Source of the DNA: Nocardia pseudobrasiliensis NBRC 108224
Lineage (GTDB): Bacteria > Actinomycetota > Actinomycetes > Mycobacteriales > Mycobacteriaceae
Assembly: GCF_001613105.1 (NCBI RefSeq)
Contig: NZ_BDBS01000066.1
Coordinates: 1-55,026 of the forward strand
Length of the DNA: 55,026 nt
Direction of reading: 5' to 3'
Shown here piece after piece: positions 18,061-26,055 of this stretch (its first letter is position 1; each line of letters starts with the position of its first letter). The position numbers and the translations under genes are program-made. A model generated the notes under the pieces. It made no database searches and had not been told where the DNA came from. It saw only the letters and a list, made by a program, of their open reading frames with translations.

Positions 18061-21000
18061 TCAGCGGGCCTTGATCGGGACGTCTTTTGCCCAACCCCAG
18101 CGGTTTTCGACACGGACGCCGATGGTGGCGGGCTGGGCCGAGGGGGCGTAGGGGGTGAAGCGTTCCAGCGAACCCCAGTCCCGGGCCCAGTCGTGGTCGA
18201 GGTAGGCGGGGACGGTGTGGGCCGCCAGCAGGAGGCCGGTCCAGCCGAGCGGGCCGCCGCCGATATCGTCCTGCCAGGCATTGGAGGCGTCCGAGCCGAC
18301 GCGGTCGGGCAGGATGCGCCAGCGCGGAACCTCGGCCACGCCGTCGCGGTGATCGAACGGACGTTGGCAGGGGAAGGCCAGGCCGACGTGCCAGTCCTCG
18401 AGCACCGGCGCGCTGCGGCCGACCAACGAATCGAGGGTGGCCAGTTTCGGCAGGCGCGGCGGCGTGACCGCGAGCCACTGCTTCGGGGTCAGATCGTTGG
18501 CCACGGCCACGATGCGAACGGCATTGGTCCGATCCGGAATTCGATCCAGCGGCACCCGCATATTGCGCCACGAGGGCCCGCCGCCGATATCCAGCGGCAC
18601 GAACGATCCCAGCGCCTCGACCGCGCCGTCGGCCGCGCGGTCACCGAATTCGACGCGCAGATCCTGGCCGTAGTGGACCACGCCGTCCTTGTCGACCGAC
18701 TTGATCTGGCCCGCGGCCGTCACCACGAGCAGTTTGCGGGCCGCGTCGCCGCGGGCGCCGGCCAGATCCAGGCGATACCACTGCGAGGTGAGATGGGCCT
18801 GCTGCTTGTCCTTGGCCGTATAGCTGCCGAGCACGGGCGTGCGGGCCGGATCCAGGCCGAACGGCAGCGCCACGGTGCTGCCGTTGACACCCGCCTCGGC
18901 GGTGCTGCCGCCGCCGGTTCCGGCCTGGGTGGTGTTGGTGGTCTTGTTCTCCGATTTGGAATCGATGGAATTGGCTCCGCCGGCGACGGTTTCCTCCGCA
19001 TCGGCGGTCAGATCGCTCGCGACGCCGTTGGGGGTGAATCCGACGTTGTCCGCGGCCAATCCGTCGGCGGGCGAACCGGTGTAGGGCTGCAGCAGCGAAT
19101 CGGGGGTGTCGGTCTCGGCCAGTACGTCGTCGGCGAGTCCGCACGAATCACCGCCCAGGGCGCGCAGATTCGATTTCGCGACCGAATAGGCCGGGTACTG
19201 CGTGACGGCCGCCTTGCCGAGCGAGGCCACCTCGAACAGCACCATGGCCGCGGCCGCGACGGTGAGCGGTTCGATCGCGAACCGGTCGAATCGCCTGCGC
19301 GGCTGATCCTTTCGATACGGCTCCCGGTAGTACCGCCACGCCGCGAGCAGCAGGCACAGCACCGCCAGGCCCAAGAACAGCGTCGAGAAACCCTTACCGG
19401 CCAGCAGCGGCGCCTTGTCCCACCACGGCACGCCGTAACTGGATACGTACCACCAGCCGTTGGATCCGGTGAAGGTCATCGCGAGCAGGAAGAACACCGC
19501 CGCCGCGAACAGCGACCGGTTGTACGGGGCCCGAATGCCGTTGACTCCCACCGCGATCGCGGTGAGCGCCGCCAGCGAACCCGCGAGTCCGGCGTAGACG
19601 CCGAAGTGGTGGGTCCACTTGGTCGGGGTGAACATCATCAGCAGCAGCGACATGAACACGATGCCCTGAATACGCGCCGAGGGTCCGCGCGAGGTCCCGG
19701 GCACCCGGCCGCCCTTGCGCAGCATCACCAGGACGCAGACGCCCAGGCACAGCAGCATGCCGAGAATTCCGAACCGCCGCGCCAGCGATCCGTCCGGCGA
19801 CAGCATCAGCAGCGAATCCCAGCGGGTGCGTTCGTCGAACCAGGCCACATCGGGCCCGATGATCTTGCGTACCCGGGTGGCCTCCAGCACCGAGGCCAAT
19901 GTCTGATCCGCGAATACCACGACCAGGACCAGGGTTCCGGCGGCGATACCCGGAGCGAGCAGCGAGCCGTACCGCAGGATCGGGGAATCTCGGCTGAAAA
20001 CGCGCCGGGACGACGAGATGGTGGAGGCATTCGGGCGCGCCCGTTTGATGATGTGCCGCAACACCGGTCGCGATCCCGCGATCAACGCCGCGATACAGAT
20101 CAGCCCGGTCGGCCCGGCGGCCAGCGAGAACGCCGCGATGAGCACTCCGAGCGCCGCGGGCAGCAGTCGCCCGGTGGCGATCGACCGCTCGACGGCACAC
20201 CAGGTGAGCAGCGCGCCCAGGGCGATCAGTGGTTCGGGCCGCAGCCCGTTGTCATAGGGCAGCCAGGCCACCAGGAACACCAGCCCGGCGGTCCAGCGCG
20301 CGATGGCATTGCGGCGCACCCGAGCGCCCAGGCGCGGCAACACCTCCCGGCTGATCACCAACCAGCAGGCCAGCCCGGCCAGCAGCGCGGGCAGCCGCAT
20401 CCACGGGCTCGAATCGCTGACCCGGGTCATCCAGGCCAGCACCTCGTACGGCCAGCCGAACGGCGCCTCGGCCACGCCGAACCAGCGGTAGTAATTGGAC
20501 ATGTAGCCCGAATGTTTCGATGCTCGGGCCATATTCAGGATGTAGCCGTCATCGGAGGTATTCGCCCCGATGATGTGCCACAGCAGCAGTGTGCCCAGCA
20601 CCGCGGCATCGGTGAGGGTGAATCGCCACCAGCGCGCGGGCAGTACCCGGCGGGGGCGGCGACCATCGGCGGTATCGATCAGATGCAGGCAGATCAGCGC
20701 GATGATCGTGCACAGCACCGCGCCGATGATCGCGGCCAGCTTCAGCGCCGACGGGCTCGAGGAGAAGCGCGAGTCGATATCGGCGTGCAGTGTCGCGTCG
20801 GTCAGTTGCGCGCGGTCCAGATCGGTGAACACGCCGACGATCTGGGGTCGCACATCGCCGCCGACGGTCGAGACGTACGGCGTGCCGTCCTTGCGCTGTA
20901 CCCCGGTCAGCTCGGCGGTGGTCGCGGTCGAGGTGGAGACCACGGTGAAGTTCGTACAGCCGCCGATCTCGGCGATCGACGCGGACAGCAGCGGAATATC

Positions 21001-21345
21001 GCGCAGCAGCACCGACAGCGTCCGCCCGGAACCGGATTCGTCGACGACCTTGGCCACCAGGCCCTTCGAGGTCGCACCCGGCGCACCGGCGGGCACGGTC
21101 GAGATCAGCGTGCCGCCGGGCAGATCGCGAATCGCCGCACACGGCAGCGACAGTCGCACCTCCAGCGGCACATAGGACACCAGTGGGGCGTCGACATTCA
21201 CCGCCTGCGGTTGTGGCCAGTCCAGCGTGGCGCGGTCCTGTCGCACCGGCAGCAGCGGCGCGAGCACCGCGAGCAGCATCCCGAGCGCCCCCGACAGGAG
21301 GGCGATCAGGCGGACACGGGACATCGCGGAAGAGTCAGCGCGCAC
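18061..21345 (-). CDS. emb: Arabinosyltransferase, Emb family (first of two)
   Basis: 1094 residues with the same architecture as its neighbour: helix at residues 10-30, a periplasmic jelly-roll region, the catalytic loop with Asp265-Asp266 in NTSDDGYILNM, the conserved SGYMSNYYRWFG segment, about a dozen membrane helices to about residue 650 and a large C-terminal carbohydrate-binding domain ending in NRWGWAKDVPIKAR. Family role: polymerisation of arabinan. Only two emb genes occur between aftA and the hydrolase, whereas Mycobacterium has embC-embA-embB and Corynebacterium one. Start at GTG 21345; an ATG seven codons later is possible. Only 15 bases separate it from the upstream membrane protein, so they are cotranscribed. 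Confidence 0.94.
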   Translation of the reverse strand: MRADSSAMSRVRLIALLSGALGMLLAVLAPLLPVRQDRATLDWPQPQAVNVDAPLVSYVPLEVRLSLPCAAIRDLPGGTLISTVPAGAPGATSKGLVAKVVDESGSGRTLSVLLRDIPLLSASIAEIGGCTNFTVVSTSTATTAELTGVQRKDGTPYVSTVGGDVRPQIVGVFTDLDRAQLTDATLHADIDSRFSSSPSALKLAAIIGAVLCTIIALICLHLIDTADGRRPRRVLPARWWRFTLTDAAVLGTLLLWHIIGANTSDDGYILNMARASKHSGYMSNYYRWFGVAEAPFGWPYEVLAWMTRVSDSSPWMRLPALLAGLACWLVISREVLPRLGARVRRNAIARWTAGLVFLVAWLPYDNGLRPEPLIALGALLTWCAVERSIATGRLLPAALGVLIAAFSLAAGPTGLICIAALIAGSRPVLRHIIKRARPNASTISSSRRVFSRDSPILRYGSLLAPGIAAGTLVLVVVFADQTLASVLEATRVRKIIGPDVAWFDERTRWDSLLMLSPDGSLARRFGILGMLLCLGVCVLVMLRKGGRVPGTSRGPSARIQGIVFMSLLLMMFTPTKWTHHFGVYAGLAGSLAALTAIAVGVNGIRAPYNRSLFAAAVFFLLAMTFTGSNGWWYVSSYGVPWWDKAPLLAGKGFSTLFLGLAVLCLLLAAWRYYREPYRKDQPRRRFDRFAIEPLTVAAAAMVLFEVASLGKAAVTQYPAYSVAKSNLRALGGDSCGLADDVLAETDTPDSLLQPYTGSPADGLAADNVGFTPNGVASDLTADAEETVAGGANSIDSKSENKTTNTTQAGTGGGSTAEAGVNGSTVALPFGLDPARTPVLGSYTAKDKQQAHLTSQWYRLDLAGARGDAARKLLVVTAAGQIKSVDKDGVVHYGQDLRVEFGDRAADGAVEALGSFVPLDIGGGPSWRNMRVPLDRIPDRTNAVRIVAVANDLTPKQWLAVTPPRLPKLATLDSLVGRSAPVLEDWHVGLAFPCQRPFDHRDGVAEVPRWRILPDRVGSDASNAWQDDIGGGPLGWTGLLLAAHTVPAYLDHDWARDWGSLERFTPYAPSAQPATIGVRVENRWGWAKDVPIKAR

Positions 21346-21360
21346 GATCGACGATGCTAG

Positions 21361-23205
21361 CTACCTCCGCGATACATCCCAGACCCACATCCCGTCGACG
21401 TATTCGCCGGGAAACAACAGCTGATCGAGGGTGACGTGCAGGACACCGGCGCGTTCGGTCGGCGGCAGCACGATCACATCGGCCTGCCAGTAGCGCAGAT
21501 CCTCCCGCGCCCGGGCGCGCGTGTCGTCGTCGACGACCGGGATCCGGCCCGTCTCCTGCGCCCGCATCAGCAGCGTGGCCGTCGGGCGGTCGTCGGCGCC
21601 GTAGCGTCCCTTGCGATCGGCCGTCGGACCGACGAAATAGCCGCCCGCCAGCGAGAATTCGAAGCCGGAGTCGATCTGCCAGCGCAGCGGGCGGGCGTCG
21701 AGGCGGGTCGGCGGCGGGGCGATCACGACCGAGCCGCCGTGCACGTATCTACGCACGGTCCCGTCGGTGAAGAAGGCGGGGGTCGCATCGCGCTGCACCA
21801 CCGGCAGGACCGTGGGCGTCAGCGGCGCCAGGGCAAGGGCCAGGGCGGTGAACCAGGCCAGCGGCCGCCGATCGGTCAGCGAGAACCGCGAATACTCCAG
21901 TGCGCGTTCGGTGGCCAGCGCCAGGACGGCCGCGATGGCCGGAATCGCGGCGAAGGTGAATCGGGTCTCGAGGACCGTGTTCAGCAGCGGCAGATGTTCC
22001 GCCCACTTCCACGGCAGACTCATTCCCGTCGGCATCTTGCCCACGGTCGCCTCGGAGCCCAGCGACAGCACCCCGAACACCACGATCACCACCGCGGCCG
22101 CGCGCACCACTCGCTGGGCGAGGCGATCGCGCCACAGCAGCGCGACCGTCACGGTCACCAGAATCAGCAGCGGCCAGCCGAAGTAGGCGTTCTGCTCGGT
22201 GGGATTGATGGCCACGTTCTGGCCCGGTGTGAACAGCCCGCCCAGCGATTCGGAGGGGAACTGCACCAGCGCCTTCAGATCGTTGCCCATCGGGCCGTGA
22301 TCGATCGAGTGGTAGCTCTGCGGTCCGAAGAACTGCCACCACAGCGGAATTTCGGTGAGCGCCACCGTGAGTATTGCGCCGAGCCCGAGCGTCGGCGCGA
22401 TACCGCGCAGCACGCGCAGTCCGGCACGCGGCCGCGGCAGGTAGTAGACGACGGCGAAGACGGCGAAGGCCAGCGCGAAGATCAGCAGCGGCTCCTCGCC
22501 CATCGCGATCTGCAGCGATACCAGCAGACCCAGCAGGACACCGTCGCGCACGCGTCGGCGGAAGGTGGCGGGCTCGCCGTCCAGCGCCCGGCGCGCCATC
22601 CGGATCAACAGTCCGGCGATCACCGGCAGCGCGGCCAGCAGTACGAAATTCGGATGCGCGTTGGCGTGGGAGATCATCGCCGGGGCGAAGCCGCAGAACA
22701 GCCCGCCCACGGCCGCCGCGAGGCGCGAGCGCACGAGTTCGCGGGAAAACAGCCAGTACCAGGCGTATCCGGTCGCGGCCAGGCCGAGGGTGAGGACCAG
22801 GACGTAGGTGACCGTGGGGCCGAACAGCAGGGTGACCGGGGTCAGCGGCACTCCGACGCCGAACATGGCCGTATTGGCCATCATGTTGACCCCGTCGGGG
22901 GCGTTCTGCAGCCGCGTGCCGAGCGGATTGTGCAGGGTGGCCACCGCATGCGCGGTCTCGGCGAAGAACCATTCCCACATGGTCTGGTCCTGGCCGCTCT
23001 TGATCAGATAGCCGTGCCCGGTGTCGCGCCACTGGCCCGACAATACGAATACCGCCAGGCTCAGATAGGCGGCGGCGACCAGCAGATCGGCCCGCAGGCC
23101 GCGCGGTGGCCGCTCGATCCGTTCCGGTGCGTCGTCCCGTTCCAGCAGGGCGGTCGAACCCGCCCGTCCCGAATCGACTCGTTCCGTTTCCCGCCCCGAT
23201 ACCAC
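21361..23205 (-). CDS. Unassigned multi-pass membrane protein, GT-C-like, inside the arabinan operon
   Basis: 614 residues with about 11-12 hydrophobic segments between residue 40 and 470 and a soluble C-terminal domain of about 140 residues. The first loop after the first helix holds KSGQDQTMWEWFF, an acidic site placed as in GT-C glycosyltransferases, which carry their catalytic Asp there; later conserved-looking segments are HANAHPNF and EEPLLIFALAF. It is not AftA, AftB or Emb by eye. GTG start with AGAGGAG eight bases upstream. It follows aftA by 154 bases and ends 15 bases before the first emb, so it is part of the arabinan transcript. In M. tuberculosis embC follows aftA directly, so this is an extra gene. 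I infer a polyprenyl-phosphate-sugar-dependent transferase, with low certainty about sugar or acceptor. Confidence 0.8.
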   Translation of the reverse strand: MVSGRETERVDSGRAGSTALLERDDAPERIERPPRGLRADLLVAAAYLSLAVFVLSGQWRDTGHGYLIKSGQDQTMWEWFFAETAHAVATLHNPLGTRLQNAPDGVNMMANTAMFGVGVPLTPVTLLFGPTVTYVLVLTLGLAATGYAWYWLFSRELVRSRLAAAVGGLFCGFAPAMISHANAHPNFVLLAALPVIAGLLIRMARRALDGEPATFRRRVRDGVLLGLLVSLQIAMGEEPLLIFALAFAVFAVVYYLPRPRAGLRVLRGIAPTLGLGAILTVALTEIPLWWQFFGPQSYHSIDHGPMGNDLKALVQFPSESLGGLFTPGQNVAINPTEQNAYFGWPLLILVTVTVALLWRDRLAQRVVRAAAVVIVVFGVLSLGSEATVGKMPTGMSLPWKWAEHLPLLNTVLETRFTFAAIPAIAAVLALATERALEYSRFSLTDRRPLAWFTALALALAPLTPTVLPVVQRDATPAFFTDGTVRRYVHGGSVVIAPPPTRLDARPLRWQIDSGFEFSLAGGYFVGPTADRKGRYGADDRPTATLLMRAQETGRIPVVDDDTRARAREDLRYWQADVIVLPPTERAGVLHVTLDQLLFPGEYVDGMWVWDVSRR

Positions 23206-23282
23206 AGGTGAAACTCCTCTTGCCGACGATCAGCGGCCCACGCTACCCAATCCGGCGGGCGCGCGACTGGCCGAACGCTGAG

Positions 23283-23344
23283 TTATCCACAAGAAAAGCC
23301 CCAATTCCACAGTGTTATGCACAGACCGAATTGTGTGTGCACAA
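23283..23344. other. Cluster of three DnaA-box-like 9-mers
   Basis: The 154-base gap between aftA and the GT-C-like gene holds TTATCCACA (23283-23291, a perfect E. coli type DnaA box), TTATGCACA (23315-23323) and, on the other strand, TTGTGCACA (complement of 23336-23344). The stretch is clearly more AT-rich than its surroundings. It also contains the likely promoter and ribosome site of the downstream gene, so the boxes could be a DnaA-responsive control element, or chance in an AT-rich gap. Confidence 0.45.
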
Positions 23345-23359
23345 CGCCACAGCGGGCGT

Positions 23360-25321
23360 TCAGCGCCGCACGACGAGGGTGAACGGGCCGATGTCGGTGA
23401 CCTGGAAGTGCGGATCCTCGAACAGGGTCTTCGGGAACGCCACGGTGTAGCGGCGCACATTGGGATCGTTGGGGTAGACGTCCTCGGCCAGGCGCAGCGT
23501 GTACTCGTCGCCGCTGCGCCGGAACAGGAAGGCGTCCGGGGCGCGCCACGGGCAGTGGTTCAGGGCCTCCTGCAGTTCGCCCGCCGACTTCAGCCCGCTC
23601 CACCGCTTGATCTCCGCGGCCCGGCCCGCGAAATCGGCGAGCGGATTGGCGTAGTGGGAGGTGAGCGCCTGGAAGCCGTAGTAGGGGTAGTAGGCGAGGA
23701 AGCTGGTGTCCGCGGTGAGCACCACCGAGCGATCGCGCGGGCGGCCGGTCTGCTCGAGCAGCGCCGCATCGATCGCGCGATAGTGCTGTACCGCCGAGGG
23801 ATTGCGCTTGTCGGCGCGTTCGCCGTTGCCGTCGGTATCGGTGTAGGCGGTCGTGATCTCGGTGCCGAGTACGGCCGGGATGCCCTGGGTGAAGGCCAGC
23901 GCGCCCAGTACCGCGACCGCGGCGGTCGCGGTGCGCATCCGGGCGGGCTCGTCGATGGCCTGATAGATCGCCCGCGCGCCCTCGACGAATCCGAACACCC
24001 CGGCCGCGGCGAACAGCACCTGCAGGATCGGCTCGAGTCGGAAGGCCAGCAGGGTGGCGCCGCCCGCGGTCACCGCCATCGAGGCCAACGACCACAGATA
24101 CAGCGCCACGATCGAGATCCCCAGCGCCTGCGCCCGGCGGGAACTGCCCGCGCGCAGCACCAGCCACACGGTGCCGAGCAGGCACAGCGCGGCGAGCAGC
24201 GGATGGGAGAAGTCGAACATCGGGAAGGCCAGATGTGAGCCGGACTCCGGCAGATAGTGCAGGGCCGATCCGCCCGAACTACTCGGCCCGCCACCGGCCG
24301 CCCGCAACAGCCAGGGGCCCCAGGTGATCAGGGTGAGACCGGCCGCGATGACGCCGATCACGATGAGTCGCAGCAGGATCGGCCACAGCAGCGCGAACGC
24401 GCCCGGCCCGGTCGAGGTCTGCGGTCGATGAACGGCAACGGCCCGCCGCTGCCACAGCACCGCCAGCCAGGCCACCAGCGCCATCAACGCGACGGTGAAG
24501 GCGGCGACGGCGAAGAACAGCGTGTAGAACATGCCCGACAGGCCGACGAACAGTCCGGTCCCGACCACCGCGCCCCAACCGCGCGCCGTGACGGCGGAAG
24601 ACTTTTCGAGCCATTCCGCCGGACGATGCAGCGCGCCCCAGGCCAGCACCATACTCGGTGCGAACAGGATCACCAGGACCGCGCTGTAGGCCTCCGGCGA
24701 GGCGAACGCCACCATCACCGCCGTGGTCGCCGCGCCCACCGCCACCGCCCAGTCGGCGCGAATCAGCTTGGACCACAACACCGTAGCCAGCACGGAGGCC
24801 ACGGCCAGCGAGACGATCGCATACGGCTTGAAGGTCTCCCACCCGGCCAGCCCGAACAGATTCGCCACCCGCCCGCCGATCCAGAACCACCCCGCCGGAT
24901 ACAGCGGCGGCAGCTCGGCGTAGGTCATATCGTGCAGCCCCGCACGGTCGGTCAGCCGCGTCAGATATTCGGTTCGGAATTCCTGATCCACCGAAATCCC
25001 GAGCAGATACAACTTGGTAGCCGCCAACGGCATCCCGAGCGTAACCGTCACGAACCCCGAAATCCCCACCCAGGAAAGCAGTTTCGCCATCCAGGCCCAT
25101 CGCCGCATCCGAATCAGCACCACCGACCCGACCAACGCCACCGCCGCCCCCGCCTGCCCCACGGTCGTCAGCGCCCGAGTCACATTCGACGAATCGAACG
25201 CGGGCCAATGCACAGTGGAAAACGCATAAAGCCCCACCGCCCCCACCACCACGGCGACGACGGTCGCGAGCACCGCCTCGCCGAGACCGCTGCCGACCTG
25301 TCGGACGAGTACTCGCACCAT
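23360..25321 (-). CDS. aftA: Galactan 5-O-arabinofuranosyltransferase AftA
   Basis: About 653 residues (M. tuberculosis 643). Multi-pass GT-C enzyme (GT85) that puts the first arabinofuranose on the galactan chain, using decaprenylphosphoryl arabinose. The signature DQEFRTEYLTRLTD followed by LHDMTYAELPPLYPAGWFW in the first large external loop is near identical to mycobacterial AftA. About 11-13 membrane helices precede a C-terminal periplasmic domain. The ATG at 25321 lies only one base from GGAGG, so the next codon, a GTG at 25318, may be the real start; the frame is open further up but that part is not AftA-like. Here aftA is cut off from dprE1-dprE2 by a toxin-antitoxin pair on the other strand. 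Confidence 0.96.
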   Translation of the reverse strand: MVRVLVRQVGSGLGEAVLATVVAVVVGAVGLYAFSTVHWPAFDSSNVTRALTTVGQAGAAVALVGSVVLIRMRRWAWMAKLLSWVGISGFVTVTLGMPLAATKLYLLGISVDQEFRTEYLTRLTDRAGLHDMTYAELPPLYPAGWFWIGGRVANLFGLAGWETFKPYAIVSLAVASVLATVLWSKLIRADWAVAVGAATTAVMVAFASPEAYSAVLVILFAPSMVLAWGALHRPAEWLEKSSAVTARGWGAVVGTGLFVGLSGMFYTLFFAVAAFTVALMALVAWLAVLWQRRAVAVHRPQTSTGPGAFALLWPILLRLIVIGVIAAGLTLITWGPWLLRAAGGGPSSSGGSALHYLPESGSHLAFPMFDFSHPLLAALCLLGTVWLVLRAGSSRRAQALGISIVALYLWSLASMAVTAGGATLLAFRLEPILQVLFAAAGVFGFVEGARAIYQAIDEPARMRTATAAVAVLGALAFTQGIPAVLGTEITTAYTDTDGNGERADKRNPSAVQHYRAIDAALLEQTGRPRDRSVVLTADTSFLAYYPYYGFQALTSHYANPLADFAGRAAEIKRWSGLKSAGELQEALNHCPWRAPDAFLFRRSGDEYTLRLAEDVYPNDPNVRRYTVAFPKTLFEDPHFQVTDIGPFTLVVRR

Positions 25322-25424
25322 GCCTCCGGGTTCGCCTGATCCTGCACTGGGTCGTGAGCCGTGGGTCAGCCTACAAGCGCGGGGGTGGCGCTCCCGATCC
25401 ACGCGAAGCAACCCGATACGCACC

Positions 25425-25458
25425 GCGATCGGTAATGCGATCGGTAACCTTATCGGTA
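25425..25458 (+). promoter_or_regulatory. Three 12-bp-period direct repeats at the antitoxin start, likely autoregulatory operator
   Basis: ATCGGTA recurs with the T of GGTA exactly 12 bases apart: GCGATCGGTAA at 25425 and 25437, then ATCGGTA at 25452, its last A being the first base of the antitoxin ATG. Direct or inverted repeats at this place are usual binding sites for ribbon-helix-helix antitoxins. No Shine-Dalgarno is visible before the ATG, so the message may be leaderless. Because 12 is a multiple of three the repeats could also be translated as an N-terminal extension; I think the operator reading is better. Confidence 0.6.
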
Positions 25459-25700
25459 TGACCCAGCAGCTGTCGGTGAAGATTCCGGACGAACTCGACG
25501 CGCAACTACGGTCCGCGGCAGGCGGGAATGTCTCGCAGTGGGTGGTGGAGGCCATCCAGGACCGCCTCGATCGTGAGATGTGGGAGCAATCCAAGCAGGT
25601 CGACGCGGCACTCGGGATTACCGAGGAGTGGATGTACGAGCAACTGCGCGCACGCGATGCGGTCCGTTCGGAGGCGCTGCGCAGCCGGGGTGACGCTTGA
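25458..25700 (+). CDS. Ribbon-helix-helix antitoxin
   Basis: 80 residues. The N-terminus (QLSVKIPDELDAQLRSAAG) has the beta-strand and first helix of a CopG/RHH DNA-binding fold, followed by a helix NVSQWVVEAIQDRLDRE; the acidic C-terminal half would wrap the toxin. Its TGA overlaps the TTG of the next gene by three bases, the usual antitoxin-toxin coupling, and repeats that could be its operator sit at its start. It lies on the + strand inside the otherwise - strand arabinan locus. The closest known partner families are MazE/VapB-like RHH antitoxins. Confidence 0.78.
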   Translation: MTQQLSVKIPDELDAQLRSAAGGNVSQWVVEAIQDRLDREMWEQSKQVDAALGITEEWMYEQLRARDAVRSEALRSRGDA

Positions 25701-26014
25701 GGCAGGGGGAGATTCGGAGGCTTCGCGCATCGCCCTCGCCGACCCCGGTGCACGTACTCGTGCTCTCGGGTCCGCGCTATCTGGCGGCCGGGAAGGGGCG
25801 GGTCGTGGTCTGTCAGGTTGTGCCGGGCGCGGTTCCGGACGATTTCACCTCGGTGTGCCGGGTGTCCTACCGAGACGCCGACGGCGTCGACACCATCGGG
25901 CTGGCGGTGCCGGACCTGATCGACTGGTATCCGATGTCGGCGCTGGGCGACCGAGTCGGGATGGTCAGTGACACGACCGCATTGATTCGATTGGTGGAAG
26001 CGCTCTTTCGCTGA
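25697..26014 (+). CDS. MazF/PemK-CcdB superfamily toxin, probable
   Basis: 105 residues starting at TTG within the antitoxin stop. RQGEIRRL at the start followed by VHVLVLSGPRYLAAGKGRVVVCQVVPG resembles the N-terminal part of MazF-like endoribonucleases (RGEIW... PVLVLS), and GLAVPDLIDWYPMSALGDRVGMVS the following barrel strands. MazF toxins cut single-stranded RNA; catalytic residues could not be pinned down, so activity is inferred from fold-like pattern and pairing. A perfect 10-bp hairpin directly after the stop closes the two-gene unit. A CcdB-like gyrase poison is the alternative. Confidence 0.65.
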   Translation: MRQGEIRRLRASPSPTPVHVLVLSGPRYLAAGKGRVVVCQVVPGAVPDDFTSVCRVSYRDADGVDTIGLAVPDLIDWYPMSALGDRVGMVSDTTALIRLVEALFR

Positions 26015-26016
26015 AC

Positions 26017-26043
26017 GAGCGGCGGCCGTGACTGCCGCCGCTC
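26017..26043. terminator. Bidirectional hairpin between toxin and dprE2
   Basis: Perfect 10-bp stem GAGCGGCGGC with GCCGCCGCTC and a 7-base loop, starting two bases after the toxin stop and ending 12 bases before the convergent dprE2 stop. Placement fits termination of both transcripts, although no U-tract follows. Confidence 0.7.
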
Positions 26044-26055
26044 ATCCGGCGGATA

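Noticed and set aside
17874..18281. N-terminal extension of the second emb gene
   Set aside because: It overlaps the end of the first emb, is Pro/Arg-rich and would displace the first membrane helix; GTG 17873 gives family length.
14562..21345. Loss of the ethambutol Met in the second Emb (GYL instead of GYM)
   Set aside because: Counting from the DD motif shows EmbB Met306 is the Met of the YILxM segment, which both proteins keep; the GYM/GYL site is ten residues further on.
17182..21360. 1392-codon open frame antisense to the emb genes
   Set aside because: Same shadow effect; the opposite strand carries two full Emb proteins with motifs.
25322..25753. N-terminal extension of aftA
   Set aside because: Would run through the antitoxin on the other strand and does not resemble AftA.
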